From assembly GCA_033032175.1 (NCBI GenBank), contig CM065312.1:1736001-1800000 (forward strand): DNA of 64,000 nt, read 5' to 3'. Positions 54,164-64,000 of the stretch are shown here, one piece after another (within the stretch, counting starts at the first letter, position 1; every line of letters starts with the position of its first letter). Origin of the DNA: Saturnia japonica (taxonomy: Eukaryota > Arthropoda > Insecta > Lepidoptera > Saturniidae). Made by a program: the position numbers and the translations under genes. The notes beneath the pieces were generated by a model. It did not search any database. It had not been told where the DNA came from and worked only from the letters and a program-made list of their open reading frames with translations.

Positions 54164-55280
54164 AAAAATATAGGTAGGTACTTAAGTATTAGGTAATTAT
54201 TTGTGAGTATATAAAATTGCACAAAATTATGAACGAGCTTAGTCCGGACAATCAAGTGCTTTTAAAACCACATACTAATACCTACCTAATTGTATTTTTC
54301 TAGTTGTACCTAACGTTCCATAGATTCCACACGGTTCGTAAGTTTTCACAGTTAAAATCAAGTAAAATAGGTAGGTACTCATTTGGTATATATCTACTTA
54401 TCTACATTATAGTTTTCTTTTATGGTAACTTGAATACACTCGTAGGTAGTTACTAATTTATTTATCTTTATGTAAAATCCTATGTAGTACCTACCTAACT
54501 ACCTACACATATATTAATAAAAACATTTTCAAATAAATGATAACTTCATAGCATTTGTGTAGGTATTCTTTATTAGCTTTTATTGTATCCTACCTACTTA
54601 AAACTGTTTTGGTATTACTAAATTACCGATTTATTTTTGATATAATTGGTAATTACATTTTAGTATCACTAAATAGTTGTAATTAAGTAGGATCTTACCT
54701 AGGTATAAAATACTTAATTAATTAATTATTAATTTATTTATTTTGACACACTTTACAAATATCATATTAAATACATTTAAAATACAACACAATAACACAA
54801 CCTAATGACTTACGCCTACCGAGTCAGTTCCCGACAGGTGTTTCCATTGTGTTAGTCTACCTATAGGTACCTATATACTCAAGTCTTTGCATAAATGAAT
54901 AAGTAGGTATTAAAATTGTAACATTAGGTATATAATTGTTTAATACAAAAGGCTATTGCTATAACACGTAATAGAGAGTGACATTGCGAGTTAACGCGAA
55001 GGCGACCCACAGCCATGGGAGATTCTCTGAGCTTGTCGGAGGGTGGGCAGGGAGGCTACCTGTGTAGCGTTACAGCCGCCTGGGTGTGGTTTGCCGTTCA
55101 ATAACTTAATACCCTCGAAAGGCTTTCACGCTGAAATCTCGCTCGTGTAGAGCGCGACTAACGAATTTGATATTTTTATTTATTTTGAAAAATATTATTT
55201 ATTTGTAATAAAAAAAAGGATTGTGTTATGTTAATGTTAATTTAAACGATACATGTAGGTAGTTTTATAAATAGATACAT
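54164..55280. other. Upstream optix DNA with a small GC-rich patch
   Basis: 54200-54950 is dense in TACCTA/TAGGTA motifs. 54980-55150 is a GC-richer patch holding a 29-codon frame at 55015-55104 with a near-perfect start context (ACAGCCATGG). Possible leader exon, uORF or enhancer; unproven. Confidence 0.3.
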
Positions 55281-55457
55281 TTATACTCTCAGTAAAAGCA
55301 ATTTGAACACGGTATAAATTTTGTTATTAGTATGTTGAAACAAAAGAGGTAGGAAATCACAGCGTAAGGTGGAAACTCTTGTCAAAAAGAATAAGAGTAG
55401 TGAACTGAAAGCAATTGCTCACCTTTAACGATTGCATTTAAAGAGCGTCAACGACGT
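55281..55457 (+). repeat. optix-linked repeat O, copy 2
   Basis: Starts TTATACTCTCAGTAAAAGC and carries AAATCACAGCGTAAGG. It lacks the central GC-rich part of copies 1 and 4, so it is internally deleted by about 30 bases. Confidence 0.8.
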
Positions 55458-55940
55458 ACATACTTAAAAAAAAAATAGAGTTTATCTAAATATACAAGCA
55501 TTTTAATACATATATCTACCTACTTATAGGTTGAGTTTCTCAAGCTCGTCGTCAGAGAGGAACCTATTCCGCTCCGCAGACTTCAAATTTCGATTTCTAT
55601 AATAGGCCGCTCCTATATTTACCTATCGTTTAACGTTATTAGGCACCTATGTAAGTAGGAAGGTAGGTTACCTATTAAATGAATTCAAGTCACATTGTAT
55701 TAAAATATTAATTGGATACCTCATTAGGTACCAAGATTCAGAGGAAGGAATTCACATCAGTTGCGCATAAGCAGCATAAGTACTTAATTTCCTACGTAGA
55801 ATGTCACCAGAGCGATACCTATTGCATAAGGTAATATGCGATACCTATTTGTAATTTGAAATAACTACAGACGATTTAGGTGTTTATATATCTTATACAA
55901 TAGGTAGGTACGTAGATATACAAGAATAGTTTATAGTAAG
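55458..55940. other. Intergenic DNA 0.6-1 kb upstream of optix
   Basis: AT-rich with many TACCTA/TAGGTA motifs. Nothing else recognised. Confidence 0.4.
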
Positions 55941-56026
55941 TAGTAGCATCGCTGGTCGGTCTTGCAATTCCTACGGCGGGACCCAGCGCGGTGCGGCGCG
56001 ACGCGGTACTATTGTGTGTAGAGCAG

Positions 56027-56039
56027 TTTGCATGCAAAT
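56027..56039. promoter_or_regulatory. optix: Octamer palindrome upstream of optix
   Basis: TTTGCATGCAAAT is a palindromic octamer arrangement containing a perfect ATGCAAAT POU-domain site at 56032-56039, about 500 bases upstream of the optix ATG. Function is inferred from the motif alone. Confidence 0.35.
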
Positions 56040-56080
56040 TATATAGTAAGTGTTGTCAATGAACAGTGATTCCATGTCGC

Positions 56081-56173
56081 ACACGGCGACACGGCGACAC
56101 GGCGACACGGCGACACGGCGACACGGCGACACGGCGACACGGCGACACGGCGACACGGCGACACGGCGACACG
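56081..56173 (+). repeat. 8-bp minisatellite, about 11.6 copies
   Basis: Uninterrupted ACACGGCG repeated in phase from 56081 to 56173. It lies 360-450 bases upstream of the optix ATG. The minus-strand open frames with repeated SPCRRVAV are products of this tract. Confidence 0.97.
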
Positions 56174-56464
56174 ACCGTGGCACACTGTAGGACAAACAGC
56201 GCTCTGTAATCCATCCGGATGGTTGTATGGACGATATTAATTGCACGTTTGCAGGTAATCGATAGAGGTAGGCGTCGCGGGATCACACCGAGTCTGCATC
56301 GCTTCGCCTCGCCTCGCGCGGATAATGGCGGCTCGGGGCATGCGGCCGGGCGCGGGGGGACGGGGTACGGGCGGCCGCCTTCTCGCCCTCGTTAAACGCG
56401 GCCGGCGGATGTGCACCGCGGCGCGGTTGAAAGCTATCCGGCCCCCGGGCGGGCGGCGCGCGCG

Positions 56465-56504
56465 ATTGGCCGGCCCTCCCCGCGCTACGTAACCGATAGC
56501 CAAT
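56465..56504. promoter_or_regulatory. optix: Paired CCAAT boxes in optix proximal promoter or leader
   Basis: ATTGG at 56465-56469 and CCAAT at 56500-56504 face each other 30 bases apart in GC-rich DNA, 30-70 bases upstream of the ATG. No TATA box is visible nearby. The transcription start is unknown, so these could be in the leader. Confidence 0.4.
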
Positions 56505-56534
56505 CGGCAGCGGAGCGCGAGCACGCCCCCGGCG

Positions 56535-57416
56535 ATGCCTCGGCTGCGGGCCAGACCGCGCGCGACACCGGCGGCGCGCACACTCGTACTGATGCGCGGC
56601 TCCTGGGACGAGACCGCGACGGCGGCGCTGCACGCGCGCATCCTGGAGGTGCACCGCGGCCCGGCCGCCACCGAGCGCGCCGCCGAGCCCGCGCCCTGTA
56701 CCGAGCCTGCGCCCTCGGCCGCACTCGCTGCCATCGAGCTGGCGGCACCGACACCGCTGCTGCCCTTGCCGACGCTCTCGTTCAGCGCGGCGCAAGTCGC
56801 CACCGTCTGCGAGACCCTCGAGGAGAGCGGTGACGTGGAGCGCCTCGCGAGGTTCCTATGGTCGCTGCCCGTTGCGCACCCTAACGTCGCGGAGTTAGAG
56901 CGATGCGAGGCCGTGCTCCGCGCGCGCGCTGTCGTCGCGTTCCACGCGGGCAGACACCGGGAACTCTACTCGATCCTCGAGAGGCATCGCTTCCAGCGCT
57001 CGAGCCACGCGAAGCTGCAAGCGCTATGGCTGGAGGCGCACTACCAGGAGGCGGAGAGGCTGCGCGGCCGCCCGCTCGGCCCGGTCGACAAGTACCGAGT
57101 TCGCAAGAAGTTCCCGCTGCCGAGGACGATATGGGACGGCGAGCAAAAGACTCATTGTTTTAAAGAGCGGACGAGATCGTTACTCAGAGAGTGGTACCTG
57201 CAGGATCCGTATCCTAACCCTACGAAGAAGCGGGAGCTGGCAGCGGCGACGGGACTGACGCCGACGCAGGTTGGCAACTGGTTCAAGAACCGCCGGCAAC
57301 GAGACCGCGCCGCCGCCGCTAAGAACAGGTCCGCGTTGCTCGGCCGAGGGTTCGCTTCCTCCTCCACCTACGACGAGGACTCGGCCGATTCCGAGATCAA
57401 CGTAGACGAGGAGTAG
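56535..57416 (+). CDS. optix: Six3/6-class SIX homeobox transcription factor (optix)
   Basis: A nuclear DNA-binding regulator of eye, head and, in butterflies, wing-scale identity. 293 residues in one exon. N-terminal Ala/Pro/Arg-rich region 1-77; SIX domain about 78-193, starting [20 protein letters not shown] and including [14 protein letters not shown]; homeodomain about 202-261, with [19 protein letters not shown] and recognition helix [13 protein letters not shown] (W249, N252, R253). The [20 protein letters not shown] block and the RAAAAKNR tail are diagnostic of the Six3/Six6 group. The C-terminus is short and acidic ([12 protein letters not shown]). An in-frame TAA at 56490 precedes the first ATG, which has a G at -3. 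A second Met at residue 20 is an alternative start. The very GC-rich coding sequence contrasts with its flanks and explains the long shadow frames on both strands. Confidence 0.96.
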   Translation: MPRLRARPRATPAARTLVLMRGSWDETATAALHARILEVHRGPAATERAAEPAPCTEPAPSAALAAIELAAPTPLLPLPTLSFSAAQVATVCETLEESGDVERLARFLWSLPVAHPNVAELERCEAVLRARAVVAFHAGRHRELYSILERHRFQRSSHAKLQALWLEAHYQEAERLRGRPLGPVDKYRVRKKFPLPRTIWDGEQKTHCFKERTRSLLREWYLQDPYPNPTKKRELAAATGLTPTQVGNWFKNRRQRDRAAAAKNRSALLGRGFASSSTYDEDSADSEINVDEE

Positions 57417-58043
57417 CGCTAAGTGACATTACTCTGAATAAGTTTTCAGTGACAAACGATGCAATATAGATTGCAAGCTATAATTATCTATATTTATAAT
57501 ATTTAGTTAGGCAGAGTCCGTGATTGTGATGTTCGAATACAGTATTAGGTCAAATTGTAAGCCGGTCTGCTACGGCACCGTTCTATTGGTAAAGTGTATC
57601 GAGTGATCGGAATAAGTGAATTATCTGCGTAACCAGGTATGTACCACCTAATATCCTCACATTTAAGTAGGTGCCTGCTAAAAAACACAATGTTATAAAA
57701 TTCAAACCAATTTTCGAACGTCGCTCCAGACTCTGAGTATTTTCGACTTATATTTTTTGTCCGAGAGATCGTTATAATTTTTTTTTGATGCCGCTTTTGC
57801 CGTCGATTTTCTTTCCGTCAAGGATTTTTTTTATTATAAATTTATTTGAGGCACAGAATTGTATTTATATATGGAAGTGACAGGGTTGTTTTATATTTAT
57901 TAAATATTTTCAAGTTAATACTTTGAATAGGTTTAAATTTAGTCTTTAATTCGATTTGTACGTCACTCGCTCATATTTCATTGAGATCTGTTTATCGATC
58001 TTTATTGAAAGATATTTTATATGTAGATTATAATTTTATTGCC
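57417..58043 (+). other. optix: Probable optix 3' UTR and flank
   Basis: AT-rich sequence immediately after the stop. The first AATAAA on this strand is at 58523-58528, about 1.1 kb downstream, so a 3' UTR of that length is plausible. This is inference without transcript data. Confidence 0.4.
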
Positions 58044-58204
58044 CTCAGTTCACTTTCGACTAGATACTGGCGTGAGCGAGGAGAAACTTTTATCCTTTTT
58101 TGATAACAGAGTTTCCGCCTTACGCTGTGATTTCCTATCTCTTTTGTTTCAACATGCTGATAACAAAATTTGATACGTTTTTTAATTACTTTAGTGAGAG
58201 TACA
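58044..58204 (-). repeat. optix-linked repeat O, copy 3 (inverted)
   Basis: Reverse complement of the same unit: CCTTACGCTGTGATTTCC, CTTTTGTTTCAACATGCTG, ending near TTTAGTGAGAGTAC. It lies before the first downstream AATAAA, so it may be transcribed in the optix 3' UTR. Confidence 0.8.
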
Positions 58205-59735
58205 ACGCGTCTATTTATATCACCTTATTGTTTTTATTTACTTGTGTATTTATGATTGATACCAATTTCACCAGTAAAATAGAATTTATTTACCTACTAA
58301 TAATAATTCACGTAAAATAATATTTTATTATTGTAAAGATGTAAATAATGTATTTAGTTAAGTAGATTTTATTTTGATGATGTTAGTGTGGTGTACTTAC
58401 CTGGAAACGTGGAATGTTATTTGAATTGAAGGTTCTCTATTGGTATTTCATTTATATTTCTAGAATAAGTATGTAAAGTAAAAGTCTATCTGTCTACCGA
58501 CTTGCTTTTAAAGAGTTATGATAATAAATTGTCTAATTATAATCATATTTACTTATCTACTGTGGTAATATAAACGTTAAAAATACAATATTACTAGGTA
58601 AATTGCATCTGTAGGTACCCGCAAAATATATTAAAAAGTAGGTAATACCTAATAACAATATTATATTTGAAAATTCTGATTTTCCGTGTATTGTACCTAC
58701 TGGCTATTATCTACTACGTATTGTATGTATTCTATGTGAGTAGGTATTTTTTTTTTTTTTTTTAAAGAACTTTTGACTAAATGAGCAGTACCTAATTAAA
58801 GTTAGGTATACCAATGGTCATTGCCGTTATGTTAGGTAGGTACCTTGTTGTTGGTATATAGACAGGTACGCTCACTGATTCAGTAAGCTGAAAAGTTCCG
58901 TAGAGTTATATGACGAGGTCTTTACCGTGTAGAAGTATACCTAGGCACTTGTAGGTACACCATCACCTAATTTGTGTAAAATTTAGAAAGCTATATAAAA
59001 AAGGATAGAAATGGCACATTCATTTTTTACGTGCGGTTAAGGTGAACCTAGTTTGAGGCTTTGGCAAAATATACTATAAGGTACCTATCTATCTATACGT
59101 TTCAAGTAAAATTGAATTTAGTTAGGATTTGCACTATTATCTATACCTAATAGCAATTTAAAATTCCCAAATTACCTGCGAGATCTACTTTGCCCTTTTC
59201 GATTTTATATGACTAATTTAATGGTATTGATATACCTAATTGATATTGCAATTAACGATGAACAACAGACAGTCGATCATTAATGAAATATTACAAAAAA
59301 ATATTAAAGTACTTTAATTATTAGTCTATGCAAATAATAACTAAAATAAACGGAGTTATCTATTTAAAAATAACTAGTATTATTTAGAAAAGGCAAAATC
59401 AACTGCGTAAAGGGCTACATCAACCTACCCGCATATCTGTTACCTTTTACATTTCATCTAATGCATTTAGTTGCAAAATAAAAATATAATGTTCCGGAGA
59501 AGTTATTAAACCTACTGTTCAATAAAATTTCCAAGTCCTAAAATTCGTAGCATTGAGGGCGGGTAGAGGTAAGAACCATTTTATATGGAAAACAAGTTGA
59601 AAAAATGACTAGCTAAAAGTACCCAAGTAACAAAATATACTTCATTCAAAACTCACTAAAATAGCGCTAGTGTAGTAATGGGGAACTACATATTTACCCT
59701 CTTTACATGCAAACATGCGTTGTAGACTCGTTAGT
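58205..59735. other. Downstream optix DNA
   Basis: AT-rich with TACCTA/TAGGTA motifs and a T run at 58748-58763. Possible polyadenylation signal AATAAA at 58523-58528. No gene seen. Confidence 0.4.
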
Positions 59736-59945
59736 TATACTCTCAGTAAAAGTAATTTGACAACCGTCAAATTTTGCTATCACCATGTTTAAACAAAAGA
59801 GATAGAAAATCACAGCGTAAGGCGGAAACTCTGTTGTCAAAAAGACAAAAGTTTCATAACGCTCACGCCGCGCCGGTATCAAGTCAAAAGTGACTAAAGT
59901 CAATGCCCACCAACCACGATTGCATGTAAAGATCGTCAATGCCGT
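59736..59945 (+). repeat. optix-linked repeat O, copy 4
   Basis: Starts TATACTCTCAGTAAAAG and carries AAATCACAGCGTAAGG and GCATGTAAAGATCGTCAATG; full-length like copy 1. Confidence 0.8.
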
Positions 59946-60827
59946 ATCTATTAAAAAATATCTTGAATATAACCTATAAAACTTCAGTTGCTACCGTGGC
60001 GTCACCCTAATTAGACACTTTTCGACGGACGTTTTTTACATACATAGAGATGGTTCTCCCTCTACCCTATATAATTCGTAGGTTGGTATGTAGATTATAA
60101 TCAGAAGGTTTATTTGAAAAATGTTTAGTTTTCTTCCAATCGTGTAAGTAGGTAGATATGTAGGTATACCTGACATCGATTAACGCTTTCAGCGGAAAGC
60201 GAGTGAATCTCAAATAAGTATTTGGTAATAAAAAACGATAAAATTTATCCAATTTGGAAAATAACAATTTTTAAAATAAAGGTACCCTGCGGTTAAAACG
60301 AAATCTTATTGAATAATTTTTCCCAAGTAATTGTTTTTATTATTATTAGGTATAACTTGCAACACTTGCAATAAGGTATTGGATAATGGCCGTTGTATCG
60401 ATCATGCCTTGAAAAAAAGAAAAAGTGTATTATACGAATTGCAAATAGTAAATCAAAGTTTTCTATGTATGTATGACTAATTAATAGAAAATCGAGTTGA
60501 GACAAACTAATCCAAATTAATAATACGAGTAGATAAGCAAGTGTAGACGTTTTACGAACTTATTCTACGAATATAAATTTATATGAATCTATGATTACTT
60601 ATTTTAATTTTATTAGGTAGGTATTTTATAGGTATACCTATCGTAGTAATTTATTTTCCGTTAAATACCTATCTATTAGTTTTTATAAATTTAGAAATGC
60701 TATATAAAGGTCCAATATAATTATGAACAACAGGGTTTATAAAATTAATTCTCTATATTTTTTTAATTTAGGCGGTAGGCCTATTTCTTATTTGTCTTGA
60801 AACTGGATTTGATATACAAATGGGAGA
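59946..60827. other. Intergenic DNA
   Basis: AT-rich. Nothing recognised. Confidence 0.4.
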
Positions 60828-61155
60828 TTTTTGGCGGGGTCTTTAGCTGTCATGTCGTCGTTTTTGTTTTAATTCATTGACAAGTTAACTCTATATTATG
60901 TAATAACACTTTGAACCTATATCTATTAAGTGATATTGGTAGCATTTTGCGTGATATAGTTATGTTATTATGCAAATCTGAAGTGGTAATTATATTATAG
61001 ACTAGAAACATGCCTTTTGAGATGTTACAAAAACTCCCGAGATAGTTCTAACAAAGAAGCCACCGTCTTGTCAAACCCCAATTTGAACATTAATAAATAG
61101 TACGAAGCCTTAAAAACATTGACACTGGCAAACACTTTTTGCGGCGCCAAAAAAA
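60828..61155 (+). repeat. SINE-like repeat variant, copy e
   Basis: Starts TTTTTGGCGGGGTCTTTAGC and has TTTTGCGTGATATAG and AACAAAGAAGCCACC blocks. It ends CATTGACACTGGCAAACAC, GGCGCCAAAAAAAGAAAAAG, i.e. an A/G-rich tail as in copy d. Confidence 0.7.
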
Positions 61156-61615
61156 GAAAAAGCGATAAATGAGTATTTTAAACACTATTTATCCATAGTT
61201 AAATACGCCTATACTTGGGTGTTAAAAAGGTATCGAAAAACAAATATTTTAATACTGATTCATTTAAATTGACCATACTTGCATATGGTTGTAGGTAGGC
61301 TGTTCTATAGTCGCCTCAGTAGTTTTAACGTAGTCTTTGTTATCTCGGTCTACATGTACCACGACGAAAGCCTTTAAGTATCTACTTAACTATGTAATAC
61401 AAACATTCGATATGATGGTGTGCTTCGTCAAAGTGGCTTGTTATATTAGTGGTTCTTTGCAATTGCATTCCCGTAGTAAAAATATTGATCTGCTGTGTAT
61501 AATAATAATTGTTTGCAATTGCATACTGCAAATTAAAACAAAGCTCGTTTTAGTTTGTTGGTTTCACAGACATGGTTTGTTTGTAGTTTGTAAATATAGT
61601 CTTTCAAGTTTCGTA
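61156..61615. other. Intergenic DNA
   Basis: No feature recognised. The plus-strand open frame at 61337-61630 has no known product. Confidence 0.4.
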
Positions 61616-61912
61616 TTAGGAACGAACTAAAAACATTCTGAATGTCTTTCTTATACACTTATATATTTTTTTACTATGGATAGGTTTGCCTTTGCCCACC
61701 ATCTCGACTGATCGTAAGTGATAATGTGGTTTACGATGGAACACGCTTGCCCAGAAGGTATTCACTCGAGACTTGAAGATACCCAGGTTATAATTATCGG
61801 GAAATACAAAATCCGGCAAAGTGTTCCACTCTTGAGCGGTGCGCATTATAAATGTGCTAGCAAAATGCTTTGTGCGCACTGGTGGAATATCTACCATAAA
61901 TCGGTGACGCAT
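61616..61912 (-). pseudogene. LINE (jockey-like) C-terminal remnant
   Basis: The frame reads RHRFMVDIPPVRTKHFAS, RTAQEWNTLPDFVFPDNYN and LGIFKSRVNTF, the tail typical of lepidopteran jockey/CR1-like polymerases. No catalytic domain in this piece. Minus-strand reverse-transcriptase fragments at 62200-62350 and 63180-63330 could be upstream parts of the same element. Confidence 0.7.
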
Positions 61913-62060
61913 CGCCGTGTCTCTTGTCGTCCGATGGTGATGATTTGCCGTACTGTGAAGTTATGGAATCGTCTCGTGGACAGCGTGTTCCTTCTTCTTA
62001 TGACATTGGGTACTTCAAGTACCTACAGTGTGAAGAGATATTTACGTAGGCTGGCATAAG
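61913..62060 (+). pseudogene. Opposite-strand LINE tail remnant
   Basis: The plus strand encodes RTVKLWNRLVDSVF and, after a frame change, YDIGYFK. This is the same kind of tail as the adjacent minus-strand remnant but inverted, so two LINE ends lie head to head. Confidence 0.5.
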
Positions 62061-62199
62061 AATAATGACAGCCGAAGGATCCCCGTTGTTTTAAATGGTA
62101 CTGTGCATACCATTATGGTTAAAGACAGAATTATTAACTTTCCTTTGTTATAATTAAAAAAATATATGTTTTTATTCAGTATAGAATATTCACGGGGTC

Positions 62200-62350
62200 C
62201 CTCTAACCTAACCGGGACCTAATTTTATTACTTTCTTTTAATTTGCTCTCAATGTAGTCTGTAAATTTGAGACCGCTGTTTAAAACTATTCCAAAGTATC
62301 TAAAAAAATCGGCTTTTGGAATACTTATTCTTTTTTATTTTCTTAGGTAA
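62200..62350 (-). pseudogene. LINE reverse-transcriptase fragment
   Basis: The minus strand gives YFGIVLNSGLKFTDYIESKL, resembling the LGV.FDS.L.F..HI segment downstream of the polymerase active site in jockey/CR1 LINEs. Short and without a start. Confidence 0.45.
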
Positions 62351-63179
62351 TGGGTAGGAATATATGAGTCGTATAAAATTAAAGGCAGCAAAATAGGTCT
62401 GATCGATAACTTACCAAGTATTTAATTGAAATAAAACTAATTAATTTAAATTATACCCATGGAGAATATTTGACTGTTAACTTTATCCAAAGCTAATAGT
62501 CAAAAAATCGTCGTAAAAGTCTATGGATACCATTGATTTTTTTTTTGTATTACCAAATTATCGGTCAGACCTACTCATATATGCGACTCATATACCTATT
62601 CCATATATCTTTTTTCATGACAACCTTACAAATCATGAACATTAACAACTTCATGTTGTTAATTGCACTAATGCTTCATTCTGTTTAGATCTTCTTGTAC
62701 CTACTTTTGTCATATCATTATCAGAAGTGATTGTTTTATAGTTTGAGGTCGTTTGCATAAAATAAAAAATTGCAAAACTCTTTTGGTAAAATGTATGTTG
62801 TGGATACCATCAACTTTTTCGAAGGCCTAATGGTTCTGGACTAGTTAGACTACACCCCACAGTTTCAGTGTTTAAAGTACCCCAAGCTAGCTAAAAGAAC
62901 AGCTTCCTATTCGTGGACTGCATAAAGGTTTTGTTACGATTTCAAGTAGTTCAAAGTACTCCAACTCTAGCTTTCATTAAACGCACAGCGTGAAGATTTT
63001 TTTCCTGTTAGCGGTCGAACACTCGCGAGTATTTGACTTTTGTTTGAGCGTACTTAACGATAGGGATGTGTCTTACCGGGAATCTCCGGAATCACTGACC
63101 GTTCCGTCGGTTCTGAGACATATTTACGCAGGGAGTTACAAAGCCTGCCTATCTCAGATTACTAACATTTAACAATATG
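62351..63179. other. LINE-flanked intergenic DNA
   Basis: Possibly further decayed LINE sequence. No motif recognised. The open frame at 62990-63172 is unsupported. Confidence 0.35.
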
Positions 63180-63330
63180 TTACACAATTAATAAATAAAG
63201 CAAAGAAAATGGGTCTCAGATGAGAGCCCTGTGGTACTCCAGGATTGGTTGAATACACCCTTGAAACATATCCATTGATAGTAACCATCTGAGATCTGCT
63301 TCTTAGTTACGACTGGAACTAATTTAGAAA
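63180..63330 (-). pseudogene. LINE reverse-transcriptase fragment with GVPQGS motif
   Basis: The minus strand gives SQMVTINGYVSRVYS, then NPGVPQGSHLRPIFFALFIN, the conserved finger-palm motif of jockey/CR1-type reverse transcriptases (canonical GVPQGS-LGPLLF). Truncated on both sides. Confidence 0.7.
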
Positions 63331-63689
63331 ACTAGAAATTTACTGACTTTTTTAAATTTCGCTAAAATATTCAAGTAAGTACAAACATTTATTACGAATA
63401 TTATTATAAAGCAATTTTAAATTCGCCTTAAAACTTGATTGAATATCAAGTTAAGGGTACAAAGCATTGTTTGAAGTAATTATAAGTCATTAGTCTCCTC
63501 CTCTACCCAATCTTTTATTTACTTGTGATTTCAGTAACATAGAAGTTTCATATGAAAGATATAGTTTTAACAATGACATTTAAGTAACAATAGATGCCCC
63601 GTTCTGTACTGAAAAAGTATGCATCAAATAAAATACACTTAAATATCCAAGAATGAAATAGTCATTTGTGCGATTTTGAGAGGCGAAGT
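63331..63689. other. Intergenic DNA
   Basis: AT-rich. Nothing recognised. Confidence 0.4.
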
Positions 63690-64000
63690 TTTACTATGTT
63701 ATAATAATAATATCAGCCTGTCAGTGTCGCATTGTCAGGCAAAGGTATCTTCTATAGGGAAGGTACGGCGCTTCATTACGACGCCAGCCCACGACCTATT
63801 AGCGATTTCAAACACCGAGGAATCAACAGGTCTATATGTAAGAACATCTCTCAAGCGTTCTGGTTTCTTCACACATGCTTTCCTTCACCGTTAGACAACA
63901 GTGTTTCCAATTTAAATTACAAAATGTACGAAAATTCCAAAAAATACCAGGGTTCTAACCTGCAAACATCGAATTGATATTCCATGGATGTAAACCATTC
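63690..64000 (+). repeat. Dispersed lepidopteran repeat with B-box remnant, third copy
   Basis: ATATCAGCCTGTCAGTGTCGC, TCTATAGGGAAGGTACG, CTGGTTTCTTCACACATGC, TTTCCTTCACCGTTAG and GGGTTCTAACCTGCAAACATC follow the order of this abundant lepidopteran repeat. It runs off the right edge. Confidence 0.6.

Noticed and set aside
56081..56173. CRISPR-like array
   Set aside because: The units are contiguous 8-mers without spacers, in a eukaryotic genome.
55971..56286. Minus-strand frames with repeated SPCRRVAV
   Set aside because: Translation of the 8-bp minisatellite, not a protein repeat.
56237..56833. Minus-strand frames of 188 and 170 codons and a plus-strand frame of 140 codons
   Set aside because: Shadows created by GC-rich optix coding and promoter DNA; low-complexity Arg/Ala/Pro composition and no family resemblance.
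60828..61155. Reading copies d and e as a MITE with TTTTGGCG inverted ends
   Set aside because: The A/G-rich tail and the 13-bp duplications of copy c fit retroposition better.

Overview
This window is nuclear DNA from an insect, almost certainly a moth or butterfly. The background is AT-rich and full of the GGTACCTA-type short repeats, Helitron-like elements ending in CTAG and degraded LINEs that are typical of lepidopteran genomes. It holds two host genes, one nearly intact BEL/Pao retrotransposon, and otherwise non-coding DNA built largely of repeats. No bacterial-type features (operons, CRISPR) are present.

Left part (1-11.2 kb, minus strand): the 5' half of the gene for Integrator complex subunit 7 (INTS7). 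Nine exons can be joined with GT/AG splice sites and consistent phase, from an ATG at 10947 to a donor at 717. They encode about 534 residues that align in order with the N-terminal half of INTS7; the rest lies off the left edge. The introns carry a solo LTR with a clean ATTAT target duplication beside a splice donor, a pogo-like MITE, a Helitron-like element and LINE debris.

Middle (11.2-56 kb): a gene desert of about 45 kb. Its only long reading frame is the pol of a BEL/Pao element (37126-43850, minus strand). The element has near-identical LTRs and a TTTAC target duplication; its pol is open, but its gag is interrupted. The rest is Helitron-like elements, SINE- and LINE-derived repeats, several local repeat families, a 66-bp perfect palindrome, and low-repeat patches with dense transcription-factor-like motifs.

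Right part (56-64 kb, plus strand): a complete single-exon SIX-class homeobox gene, 56535-57416, of the Six3/Six6 group, which in insects is optix. Its GC-rich promoter region carries an 8-bp minisatellite, an octamer palindrome and two CCAAT boxes. A repeat family of about 0.2 kb, seen four times only between 53 and 60 kb, brackets the gene. The last 2.4 kb is degraded LINE and SINE sequence.

INTS7 is a housekeeping gene (snRNA 3'-end processing and transcription attenuation). optix is a developmental selector (eye, head and, in butterflies, wing-scale identity). They are neighbours, not a functional unit. The desert between them is the natural place for optix enhancers, and the recent transposon insertions there are the most variable part of the region. 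I saw no clearly new multi-gene system; the best leads are the optix-linked repeat family, the palindrome, the LTR at the splice donor, the broken-gag BEL element and a SINE-like family with 13-bp target duplications.
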